A program made the translations under genes and the position numbers. Below the pieces are notes generated by a model. It was not told the origin of the DNA, searched no databases, and worked only from the letters and a program-made list of their open reading frames with translations. DNA of 48,902 nucleotides from CAZOHG01 sp964579725 (GTDB taxonomy: Bacteria; Zhuqueibacterota; JdFR-76; BMS3Abin05): the NCBI GenBank assembly GCA_964579725.1, contig CAZOHG010000026.1:1-48902 (forward strand), given 5' to 3'. Shown one piece after another: positions 17,069 through 25,304 of the stretch. Position 1 is the stretch's first letter. The number at the start of each line of letters is the position of its first letter.

Positions 17069-20000
17069 TCATTTAACGATTGCCAAGCGACCAATTTTTT
17101 CACCCACCCCGGGTACCTCCACGTGGTAAATGTAGATTCCGAAAGCGATTTCCAAATCGTCGTCGCTCAGGAGGTTCCAAGGCTCGGAACCGTCAAAAGC
17201 TGTTCCGTGGTGTTCAATGGTCTTGACGTGTTCTCCGGTTACCGTGTAAATGCGAATGGTACAGTCTTTCGGCAGGTGAATAAAATCGACGCGCCGTTCC
17301 CCACGGCCTGCCGTAAAGACGAATTGTGGTTTAGGCTCCAGAGCCGAGGCGGCCACGTAAGGATTGGGCACCACGGCAATTTTGTCCAGATCCTCCTTGG
17401 CTTTTTGGGCATCCACCGAGGCCGGGTCCACATGAATCACATAGCGGTCTTTTGAAGTTAGGGGCTTCGCAATCACTACGCGGTACACATCGCCGGGGGC
17501 AGGTGCCACAGCCCCTTCAGCCGGAGCATTAAAGGTAAATTGCCAGCTCGGTTTGTTGTGAATGAAAATCACCAGTTGATCTTTGGGGCTAATCTCATGG
17601 TTTTTATCTTTATCTAAAAACACAAAAGGTACTTTTTTGTCCTGAGTAATGTCCCAAATGGTAAATTTGGTAGGCTGAGGTTTCACCACCACAGAAGTGT
17701 CTACGTACGTGTCAAAGAAACGAATTTCAAAATCCCTGGCCAGTCGCTTTCCGGAAGACGGCACGCTGATTTCCACTGTCCAATTGGATTTGCTGCCTTC
17801 CGTCCAACCTGTGGCTGTATCCACAGGGGTGACAAAAGGTACGTCCGTAAATTGCATTTCCAACCCGTCGAAGAAAATCTTCTGTCCTTCCAGAGAGGTA
17901 TTGTTTTCCAAAACCGACTGACCGGTAGTTAGATTTTTCAATGAGAATGTTTTTTTCGAAGTGCTATCGTTAATACTAATTTCGTAGTCGGTTTTCTTCA
18001 AAATGGTGTAATCAATAATGTGTACGTCAAGATTGGCATTTGAAATTCCACTGGCGTGGGTAATTTTTGTTGCGGCGGGAACGTAACCGGCCGCCGGTGC
18101 GTTGGGGACAACCGCTACTACATTGGATGCTCCGATCGCCTTGGGGGTTTCCAGAGGTGCAATGCCCTTCGTTCCGCTACCGGAATCGTAAGCCGTAACA
18201 GCGTAATAATAGGTTACACCGTTAATTAAATTGCTGTCCACAAACGTGTGACGCAAACCGGTGTCATCTCCCATGTAAAAATGAATACCGTTTACACCGA
18301 CGGGATGGGTTCCCTTAATGCCGTCCTTTTTGTCAAACTGGGCGATTGGCGTGTCGTATATTTTGATGCCCCGATTGTCGGTAATCGCGCTGCCCCAGTG
18401 GACCTTGTCCGTACTTCGGTAAATGCAATACCCTTCAAAATCGTGACCGAAAATAATATCCGTGGATTGCTCGGCCTTGTCGTCCCAGTACAAAGTCACT
18501 TTTCCATCTCCGGGAACAGCGTGAACCGTGGGTAGATCGGGTGGCTTGGTAAATTGAAAATTCAGCCGGTAAATAAAGTAGGCTGTTTGGGCATTTTGGA
18601 ACAAATCATCCTTGTTTTGTCCCATAATAATACCGATGGAATATTTTTGGATTTCACCCGGCGCAAAGGGGAAATAGCCGGAGCCGAACAGAAAAATATT
18701 GTCGGCATTTTGTTGAATATTCTCCCCACCGATGTGCCCGGGTTTCAAAAGATTCCAAATTTTGTCATCGTCCGCCGGAATAACGGTAGAATAGATGGGC
18801 GCAGCAAAAGCGGTTAGCCCAAGCTGATCACTTTCATCCAGGTCCGTCGCGTCGAAATCCGGTTCGCCAGGATCCGGGACGCCATTTCCTTCTCCCTCGT
18901 CAAAGGTACCGGGAATGCCGTCGCGTCCCACATCGTCCGATTTTCCGTCCAGATCGCCGAGATCGTCAATGCGACCGTCGTGATCATCGTCAATCCCATT
19001 GGTGTAATCTTTTTCGGGTGTGTCGGCTTTGGCCTCGGCGTCTGTGGCCTGCCAATCGCCGTCATCGTCAATGCCATTTGAGCGGCTTTCGTCCACCATG
19101 CCGTCGTGGTCATTGTCAATTCCGTCACTGCTATTGCCCGGACTTTCCAGAAAAATAAAGCCCAACCAGCCCAAATCCTCCCAGGGAATACCGAAGTCGT
19201 TGCTGGATCCCACACGATCCCAGGAATAAACCATATTCATGTCCTGATTAAAATCGGCATAATCGTCCGAAAAATCTCCGGCGCCGCCGATATGCGGATC
19301 GCCCATCATCCCAAAAACAACCTTGTTCAGCGTTTTGTCACTTACATTTTCCACTTTGTATTGAAAGAAGAGAATATCTTCCGCTAACTGAGCCGAATAT
19401 TGGTAACCTCGTGCCGTAACTCGAAAACCCAGGCCACGCCGTGAGGAATCGGACACAAAAGGGAAATAGCCGAATTCGGCGTTCCACCGGTCATCCATAA
19501 CAAAATAGCTCTCCAAATCGGCGGTGACCACACCATTGCCGTACTGTCCCGGCCAAAGCGTTTTCCCATTTTTGTCCTTCGGAAATAGAGGCCCCCAGGT
19601 AGAAGGCTTGTTACTCATGGCAATGTACTCGTTGGGTGAAGGAGCTGCGTACCCCGGCAAGGGCTCCCAGCCCCATACATTCTCACCGCCATTAGGGTCA
19701 ACGTCTCCGCCGTCAATCATGCCGTCACTGAAAACACCCACCGTGTCTCCCTGAACGGTGACCACCTGCGCTCCCATCAAAGGGCCAAATTCGTACCCAT
19801 AACCGTGGCCGCTGTAAATAGGCCATTCCAGAGAGGGCTCCGTGTTCGGACGTCCAATGGAACCGTAGTTGTAAAATAGCGTTCTGATTTTATTGCCATC
19901 GTGAATACCGAATTTCCGGTCGCGGTGGGCAGTGGGCTTGCTCAGACGATGGCCGTCAAAATAATTTTCCCACGCCTTGAACTCTTCTTTTGTCCAATAT

Positions 20001-20119
20001 TTCATGGGTTTTTTGGGCTTTTTGTATTGAGCCGTGGCCGGCGCCGCGAGAGCAAACACGACAAAAATCCACAAGAGCCCGGTAAACAGGCTTAATTTTT
20101 TCCGGGAGAAATAACTCAT
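17069..20119 (-). CDS. Large secreted multidomain protein with T9SS-like C-terminal domain (module A cargo)
   Basis: 1016 residues. The signal peptide (1-30, ending PATA) is followed by a unique N-terminal region with KFGIHDGNKIRTLFYNYG. An Asp-rich stretch follows (about 335-430) with repeated DGIDNDHDG-type motifs, resembling thrombospondin type 3/EF-hand calcium loops. Next comes FGSGYFPFAPGE and a fibronectin III-like domain (GDGKVTLYWD...GYCIYRS). The C-terminal 100 residues read VVPNPYVA, FIHLPKDCTIRIYT and GIYIYHVE, ending AIVK, a T9SS type-A-like sorting domain. ATG 20119 has GGAGG five bases upstream. It lies 73 bases after its TBDR and 38 before its PorV. No enzymatic domain is recognised; a surface-exposed binding role is inferred. 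Confidence 0.8.
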   Translation of the reverse strand: MSYFSRKKLSLFTGLLWIFVVFALAAPATAQYKKPKKPMKYWTKEEFKAWENYFDGHRLSKPTAHRDRKFGIHDGNKIRTLFYNYGSIGRPNTEPSLEWPIYSGHGYGYEFGPLMGAQVVTVQGDTVGVFSDGMIDGGDVDPNGGENVWGWEPLPGYAAPSPNEYIAMSNKPSTWGPLFPKDKNGKTLWPGQYGNGVVTADLESYFVMDDRWNAEFGYFPFVSDSSRRGLGFRVTARGYQYSAQLAEDILFFQYKVENVSDKTLNKVVFGMMGDPHIGGAGDFSDDYADFNQDMNMVYSWDRVGSSNDFGIPWEDLGWLGFIFLESPGNSSDGIDNDHDGMVDESRSNGIDDDGDWQATDAEAKADTPEKDYTNGIDDDHDGRIDDLGDLDGKSDDVGRDGIPGTFDEGEGNGVPDPGEPDFDATDLDESDQLGLTAFAAPIYSTVIPADDDKIWNLLKPGHIGGENIQQNADNIFLFGSGYFPFAPGEIQKYSIGIIMGQNKDDLFQNAQTAYFIYRLNFQFTKPPDLPTVHAVPGDGKVTLYWDDKAEQSTDIIFGHDFEGYCIYRSTDKVHWGSAITDNRGIKIYDTPIAQFDKKDGIKGTHPVGVNGIHFYMGDDTGLRHTFVDSNLINGVTYYYAVTAYDSGSGTKGIAPLETPKAIGASNVVAVVPNAPAAGYVPAATKITHASGISNANLDVHIIDYTILKKTDYEISINDSTSKKTFSLKNLTTGQSVLENNTSLEGQKIFFDGLEMQFTDVPFVTPVDTATGWTEGSKSNWTVEISVPSSGKRLARDFEIRFFDTYVDTSVVVKPQPTKFTIWDITQDKKVPFVFLDKDKNHEISPKDQLVIFIHNKPSWQFTFNAPAEGAVAPAPGDVYRVVIAKPLTSKDRYVIHVDPASVDAQKAKEDLDKIAVVPNPYVAASALEPKPQFVFTAGRGERRVDFIHLPKDCTIRIYTVTGEHVKTIEHHGTAFDGSEPWNLLSDDDLEIAFGIYIYHVEVPGVGEKIGRLAIVK

Positions 20120-20192
20120 TTCAACCTCCACATCGTATTGAAAACGCCAATACTATTTGATAATTTTGATCGATTTTTAGAGAACAGGTTCA

Positions 20193-22829
20193 TTAAAAAC
20201 GCAAGCCGGCACCAAGAAATATTTGTCTTGGTTTTGAATACCAATTGGGCCGAAGTGCCCAATCCTTCGTGGTTTTCCCGCCGAAGCGCTCCATAGAATA
20301 GCCGGCGCGCCCGGTGCTGTCCCACACATACAATTCATTTTTGCGATCAAACAAATTGTATACTTTGGCGTAGATTTCGTACGTTAAATTGGCACCGCCA
20401 AGTGTGATTTTAAAATCCCGATAGGCATTTAGGTCAAAATTAATAATCGGAGGTTTTCGGCCGCTGTTTTCATCGGCGATTCGCACAATTTCATTTGTCG
20501 CCTTGGGCGTGTACGGGTAACCGCTTTCAATACGGCCAATAATACTTATACCCCACTTACCGGGATTTGCGATATTGGTATTAATGCGCAGGGCGTGGGT
20601 TTGATCCCAGGAAAGCGGAACCACGCGTTTCAATTGTTCGATTGAAAGCCGGTAGTTTCGGCGAGTACGCGTGGGATCCGACTCGTTCCCTTTGGCTACC
20701 TGATAGGTGTAGTCAATATTCGCCGAAAAAAAGTTAGAAAACCGCTTGTCCAGTGAAATATTGACGCCTTTTACGTAACCGAAATCACGATTAATAAACA
20801 AAGCGTATGAGTCGCTTCCGCCGGGCAAGATGTAAATACGCTGTCCTAAAAGATTCCGAATATCTTTGTAATAGCTTTTAATATAGAGAGCCACGCCCGG
20901 AGAAATTTCCTGCTCAAAACCGACTTCGTAACTGACTGTTTTTTCCGGTTTCAAATTGGCGTTCCCAATGTCGCTTTTAATGACACCGGGCAAAACTTCA
21001 AAATCGGGGTTGTGGTAAAGCCGATAAAACGGCGGGATTTGAAAAAAGTGCCCGTAGGAAAAGAAAAGTTTTCCTTTATCCGTAATAGGAAAAGCCAGGG
21101 AAAACCGAGGACTGAGTTGTGATTTAGCCGAAGCTTTTACTTTGGGAGAGTTTTGGGGATCCCGCGGATTTTCGGGAACCACTCCGTCCGGTTGAAAATA
21201 ATCGTAGCGCAAACCGGCATTAATGACCATATCGCGCAGCTCTATTTTATCTTGCAAATAAACGGATGCCTCCACCGGATGATGGGTGTATTCATTATTG
21301 TAGGCACCACTCCCGTCAATTATATTGCCGGGAATACCGTCATTATTATCGTCATGCCCGGGCCGGTCGGGTAAAACGGACCAATCGTGCTGGTACAATT
21401 CGTGCCGCTTCACATCAAATCCGGTTTTGACTTCATTGGATTTGTTCACCTGACTGGTCAAATCAAACTTAAGATCCAGCGTTTTGGCATCACGGTAAAG
21501 CCGTCCGTTATCTGTTCCGCCGGTGTAGAATTCGTAGTTGACATCCTGGCGGCGGTAGCCGCTCCACACGTAGCGCGGATCCCGCGGATCTTTGAAGGCA
21601 TAATATTGGTAATTGTAATAGAGATACGATCCGATCAAATTGTAAAAAGTCCGGCTGGAAATCTGATGGGTAATTTTCAGGTTTTCCCGATGACTTTCTT
21701 TGTAATGCCACAGGCGGCCATCGGGAACATATTTTCTATAATGAGAATAATTTTGCCATTTTCGGTATTCCATAATGGAATTCAACTGGAATCGCAAAGC
21801 AGGGGTTATTCTCCAACTGTATTTCGCCTGGCCGTTTACCAGAAAATCAGGATTCATAGGAACAATGGCACCGTCGCCGGTTCGGATGGAATCCACACCG
21901 TCTGTGGGATTGTGGAGCCGAATCCCGTACAGGTAGCCTTTATCATCAAAATAACGGCCGGACATATAAAAACTGTGGTTCTTGGACAAAAGGGGAATCG
22001 GACCGCCGAAGCTTAAGCGGGCTTCCGACGTATTGAGCGGATCAATCTGGTCGATATTCAGAAAGGTATCCTTATGGCGCGTTACCATATCCCCGGATTG
22101 GACCGAAATATTACCGGTGTAATGGTCGCTCCCGGATTTGGTGACGATATTAATTACACCCGACATTGCCTGTCCGTATTCGGCGTTAAAAGATCCGGTA
22201 ATCACCGACATTTCCTCAATTGCATTTGTGGCAACGTCTACACCAAGGCCATTATTAAACGGATTAATGTTAGCAATACCGTCCACCATGTACGCAATTT
22301 CACCCGAACGCCCGCCGCGAATGTGTAAAGCACCCCCGGCATCCACGGAAACACCTGCTTTCGTTGCCATCATATCTCGGAAATTTTCCACAGGCGCAAT
22401 GGCCATATCTTCGGCCGTCACCACCGCCGCGCTGGCTGTGGCGTCCCGCTGAATCATGGGACGCTGTGCAACTACGGTCACTTCTTGCCCCTGAATAACG
22501 GTGGAAGAAAGCCGGAAATTAATAGTGGTGGTTAAATCCGTGTACACCTTTACATGGGTTATTTCGCGAGGGGCATATCCTACCATCATGGCCCGAAGCT
22601 TGTAGGTGCCCGGCGGGACATTTAGAATAAAGTAATTCCCGTGGACATCCGTCGCAGCTCCCATGGTTGTACCGACAATCAGAACGTTTACCCCGGGAAG
22701 GGGCTCGCCCGTTTTGTCGTCCACAACCTTTCCCTTGATTTTTCCCGTTGTGCCGGCAAAGCCATTGGTCGCAGCCAAAGACAAAAGTGTGAGAAGCAAC
22801 AGCGGCAAAAAAAGATAATTCCTTCTCAT
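20193..22829 (-). CDS. TonB-dependent receptor with carboxypeptidase-regulatory-like domain (module A)
   Basis: 878-residue outer-membrane receptor. The signal peptide (1-25, ending GFA) is followed by GTTGKIKGKV and a carboxypeptidase-regulatory-like beta-sandwich (PLPGVNVLIVG, GNYFILNVPPGTYKL; about 26-115). The plug domain (about 125-235) has LHIRGGRSGEIAYMVDGI and FNAEYGQAMSGVINIVTK. A 22-strand-type barrel fills the rest and ends in Phe. ATG 22829 has AGAGG six bases upstream; a TTG at 22835 gives two extra residues. No TonB box or STN domain is seen and the substrate is unknown. First gene of module A, behind its own promoter. Confidence 0.92.
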   Translation of the reverse strand: MRRNYLFLPLLLLTLLSLAATNGFAGTTGKIKGKVVDDKTGEPLPGVNVLIVGTTMGAATDVHGNYFILNVPPGTYKLRAMMVGYAPREITHVKVYTDLTTTINFRLSSTVIQGQEVTVVAQRPMIQRDATASAAVVTAEDMAIAPVENFRDMMATKAGVSVDAGGALHIRGGRSGEIAYMVDGIANINPFNNGLGVDVATNAIEEMSVITGSFNAEYGQAMSGVINIVTKSGSDHYTGNISVQSGDMVTRHKDTFLNIDQIDPLNTSEARLSFGGPIPLLSKNHSFYMSGRYFDDKGYLYGIRLHNPTDGVDSIRTGDGAIVPMNPDFLVNGQAKYSWRITPALRFQLNSIMEYRKWQNYSHYRKYVPDGRLWHYKESHRENLKITHQISSRTFYNLIGSYLYYNYQYYAFKDPRDPRYVWSGYRRQDVNYEFYTGGTDNGRLYRDAKTLDLKFDLTSQVNKSNEVKTGFDVKRHELYQHDWSVLPDRPGHDDNNDGIPGNIIDGSGAYNNEYTHHPVEASVYLQDKIELRDMVINAGLRYDYFQPDGVVPENPRDPQNSPKVKASAKSQLSPRFSLAFPITDKGKLFFSYGHFFQIPPFYRLYHNPDFEVLPGVIKSDIGNANLKPEKTVSYEVGFEQEISPGVALYIKSYYKDIRNLLGQRIYILPGGSDSYALFINRDFGYVKGVNISLDKRFSNFFSANIDYTYQVAKGNESDPTRTRRNYRLSIEQLKRVVPLSWDQTHALRINTNIANPGKWGISIIGRIESGYPYTPKATNEIVRIADENSGRKPPIINFDLNAYRDFKITLGGANLTYEIYAKVYNLFDRKNELYVWDSTGRAGYSMERFGGKTTKDWALRPNWYSKPRQIFLGAGLRF

Positions 22830-22966
22830 AGCCAACCTCTTCTTTTTTTGAATGAATCTATCTTTCGGAAGGGAGGTCCTTTTCTAACATCCGAAAGAAC
22901 CCGATTGAAATCCCTCATTAGCCATAGAAATGATCGTCCCCGAATACCTCATTTAAATTACTATGG

Positions 22967-22996
22967 AATATACATAATATTTATTTATGAAGTCAA
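22967..22996 (-). promoter_or_regulatory. Promoter of module A (TBDR-cargo-PorV)
   Basis: On the - strand: TTGACT (22991-22996), 18 bases, TATATT (22967-22972). Five of six positions match in each hexamer, in an AT-rich divergent intergenic region. The leader to the receptor ATG is about 130 bases. Confidence 0.75.
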
Positions 22997-23028
22997 GTTA
23001 AAAATATCCAATACCTCTCATTTTTCTC

Positions 23029-23057
23029 TTGACAATCATTTTTTTTTTGTTTATACT
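23029..23057 (+). promoter_or_regulatory. Promoter of the FG-GAP/T9SS gene
   Basis: TTGACA (23029-23034), 17 bases containing a ten-T tract, TATACT (23052-23057). It points away from the module A promoter; the two -35 boxes are only 32 bases apart, so shared regulation is possible. The leader is unusually long, about 230 bases. Confidence 0.82.
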
Positions 23058-23215
23058 AATACAAATTTGTATTCCTCAGTGATCTCAAGTAACTGAAATT
23101 TCAAATAAATGAAGCCGCGCATTGGGGGCAAGAAGCTTTTACTTCTAAAAATTCAAATGCAATTGCATTTTTCCACTTCTTTTATTTTAACCTAAGTTTA
23201 TAAAAAACAGAGCTT

Positions 23216-23231
23216 GAAAGGAGGTGAATTC
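23216..23231 (+). other. Extended anti-SD-complementary element in the leader
   Basis: GAAAGGAGGTGAATTC in the mRNA leader of the FG-GAP gene, about 75 bases before its real SD and ATG. AAAGGAGGTGA is a near-complete complement of the 16S 3' end, yet no start codon follows at SD distance. A very similar element lies upstream of the other solo T9SS gene (39471-39490, - strand). It could be a ribosome standby site or a leader-ORF remnant. Confidence 0.4.
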
Positions 23232-23295
23232 TTTTAAGTCAACAAGTGGTATTCATTTGATGTAGGTGGTTCAAAACGAAAGAGGAGGTAGAAAC

Positions 23296-25008
23296 ATGAA
23301 GCGGGTATTTTTACCATTTTTAGCCATTATTTTTGTTGTTGGCATGTTTTCCACCGGCTATGGCCAGGAATATTATGCCCCCGGGTTCACCAAAGTTCTG
23401 GATATTTTGACGCAACCCAAAACACAAACGGCTGTTGATTCCATTATTTTGCCGGAACGCATTGCCGATTTGGATGAAGTTCACGCCGGCTACGATTTTG
23501 ACGGCGACGGCAATATGGAGTTTTTCTATGTAACAGATGAGACCGGCCCGAATTCTGGGTTGGATCATGGAACCTCCAATGCCGTTTATCTGTACGAATA
23601 CAATCCCTCCACAGGGAACTACGACCTTATTTGGCAGTATTCCGCCGGTGCTTTTAGCTGGGCTTCCTTTCCAACCGCCTGCGTGGCGGACCTGGACGGC
23701 GACGGCAATAAAGAATTGGTGTTAGGCATCCCTTACAGCACCAATCAGCCCACGGCCGACGCCAACCCCGATCGTCTGATTGTTTTTGAAAGCGAACCGG
23801 GTAAAGGGTTGCCCGATGTCCCTACCGCTACGTGGAATTTCGAGGCCCCTCCGGCTACCAATACCCGCCCGTCGGCTATGGCTGCCGGTGATATTGACGG
23901 TGACGGACAAGACGAACTGGTTGTCGGTTTTCGGAAATGGCCATCAGCCGCCGGTTCTGCTCTGATGATTTGTTCCTTAGACGGTGACTTCTCCGGTATT
24001 TTTACCAGTTGGAAAATCGAAGAAATTGACACTACTTCCGGCTACGGCTCCGATTATTCCGCCGATATAACCGATGTGGATAACGACGGACACAAAGAAG
24101 CTCTGTTCTCCATTTACAGCGGATCCGGCCCTCAGGTTTTTTATGAAGCCACCGGAACCGACACCTATGAAAAACACGTATTGGATTTCTACACCTACAA
24201 AACCATTCAAGGCGCCACGCATTTTGACGCCAACAATGACGGCAAGCAGGAAGTCGTGATTGGACGCACCAACGGCACCTTTGTATTGGACGAAGGCATT
24301 ACCGATCTGGCTACGGCCGACAGCACCAACACGCCTATCGTCGCTACAGTAGAACCTGGTGGCATTCGTGGTATCGCTGCCGGTGATTTTGACAAAGACG
24401 GCAATGGCGATATTTTTATCGGCGGGAATTACGCCGGTAGTGTGTGGCGGATTGAATACAATGGCAGTGGCGACCTGGCCGATTCCGCCAGCTACACCTA
24501 CACAAAGGTGTTCAATACGGATACGGCTCGCGGCGCCCGTATTTACGACGTTTCTTTCCCGGGTGATGCCGAAGACCAATTGGAAGGCTACACCTCCAAT
24601 GACATGGACGGTGACGGCAATCCCGAATTGCTCATTGCCGTGGAAGATGGCGATTCCCTCCAGCCCCGGTTCTATATGCTGGAAGCCGGAAAAGGCAATG
24701 CTGTCAATGAAAAACCGATGACGCTGGTTCGAAATTACCAATTGAATCAAAATTACCCGAATCCTTTTAATCCCACAACGGAAATTTCCTACAGCCTGAA
24801 AAAAGCTGGCAAAGTCAGCATCACAATCTACAATGCGCTGGGCGAAAAGGTTCGGACGCTTGTCAACGAACAAAAAGCCCCGGGCACCTACAAAGTGATG
24901 TGGGATGCTACCAACGAAGCGGGCGTACGGGTTCCGTCAGGGGTTTATTATTACTCCTTGCACGTGAATAATTTCAAATCGACCCGCCAGATGGTTTTGA
25001 TGAAATAG
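23296..25008 (+). CDS. Secreted FG-GAP/VCBS-repeat protein with T9SS type A sorting domain
   Basis: 570 residues. The signal peptide (1-23, ending GYG) is followed by about seven FG-GAP/VCBS-type calcium-binding loops, for example DFDGDGNMEFFY, DLDGDGNKELVLG, DIDGDGQDELVVG, DVDNDGHKEALF, DANNDGKQEVVIG, DFDKDGNGDIFIG and DMDGDGNPELLIA. These suggest a beta-propeller. The last 80 residues are a canonical T9SS type A domain: NYPNPFNPTTEISYSL, IYNALGEKVRTLV, GVYYYSL, ending MVLMK. ATG 23296 has AGGAGGT six bases upstream; an in-frame GTG at 23266 is rejected. It is a single-gene unit between the head-to-head modules A and B, with its own promoter and terminator. An extracellular or surface binding role is inferred. 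Confidence 0.88.
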   Translation: MKRVFLPFLAIIFVVGMFSTGYGQEYYAPGFTKVLDILTQPKTQTAVDSIILPERIADLDEVHAGYDFDGDGNMEFFYVTDETGPNSGLDHGTSNAVYLYEYNPSTGNYDLIWQYSAGAFSWASFPTACVADLDGDGNKELVLGIPYSTNQPTADANPDRLIVFESEPGKGLPDVPTATWNFEAPPATNTRPSAMAAGDIDGDGQDELVVGFRKWPSAAGSALMICSLDGDFSGIFTSWKIEEIDTTSGYGSDYSADITDVDNDGHKEALFSIYSGSGPQVFYEATGTDTYEKHVLDFYTYKTIQGATHFDANNDGKQEVVIGRTNGTFVLDEGITDLATADSTNTPIVATVEPGGIRGIAAGDFDKDGNGDIFIGGNYAGSVWRIEYNGSGDLADSASYTYTKVFNTDTARGARIYDVSFPGDAEDQLEGYTSNDMDGDGNPELLIAVEDGDSLQPRFYMLEAGKGNAVNEKPMTLVRNYQLNQNYPNPFNPTTEISYSLKKAGKVSITIYNALGEKVRTLVNEQKAPGTYKVMWDATNEAGVRVPSGVYYYSLHVNNFKSTRQMVLMK

Positions 25009-25030
25009 GTTTCATGGCGAGACTCCTTAA

Positions 25031-25063
25031 AAAGCCCACCGGCAGCCGTCGGTGGGTTTTTTT
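25031..25063 (+). terminator. Terminator after the FG-GAP/T9SS gene
   Basis: Stem CCCACCG/CGGTGGG (25035-25041 and 25050-25056) followed directly by seven T, 22 bases after the stop codon. Confidence 0.93.
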
Positions 25064-25143
25064 ATGTGTAACCATCCTGTTTCATTTTGTTGGGAAAGGA
25101 ATTCCCAACCTCCCAAACCCATCCGAATTTCACCCTTTTCCGC

Positions 25144-25172
25144 TTGACATCCTTTCATGTATTCCGTATATT
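25144..25172 (+). promoter_or_regulatory. Promoter of module B (TBDR-cargo-PorV)
   Basis: TTGACA (25144-25149), 17 bases, TATATT (25167-25172): a perfect -35 and five of six in the -10. The leader to the receptor ATG is about 125 bases. Confidence 0.87.
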
Positions 25173-25304
25173 GTTTACTAAAATATCTGAAAAATCACTT
25201 TTCTCTCTCGGGGACACACGCATACATTTAGCACCTTTTGAATCATACAAGTAAGAAATTTCTGTTCATTTTTTCTGCCTTGACTCATGTGGAGGATTTT
25301 CTTT

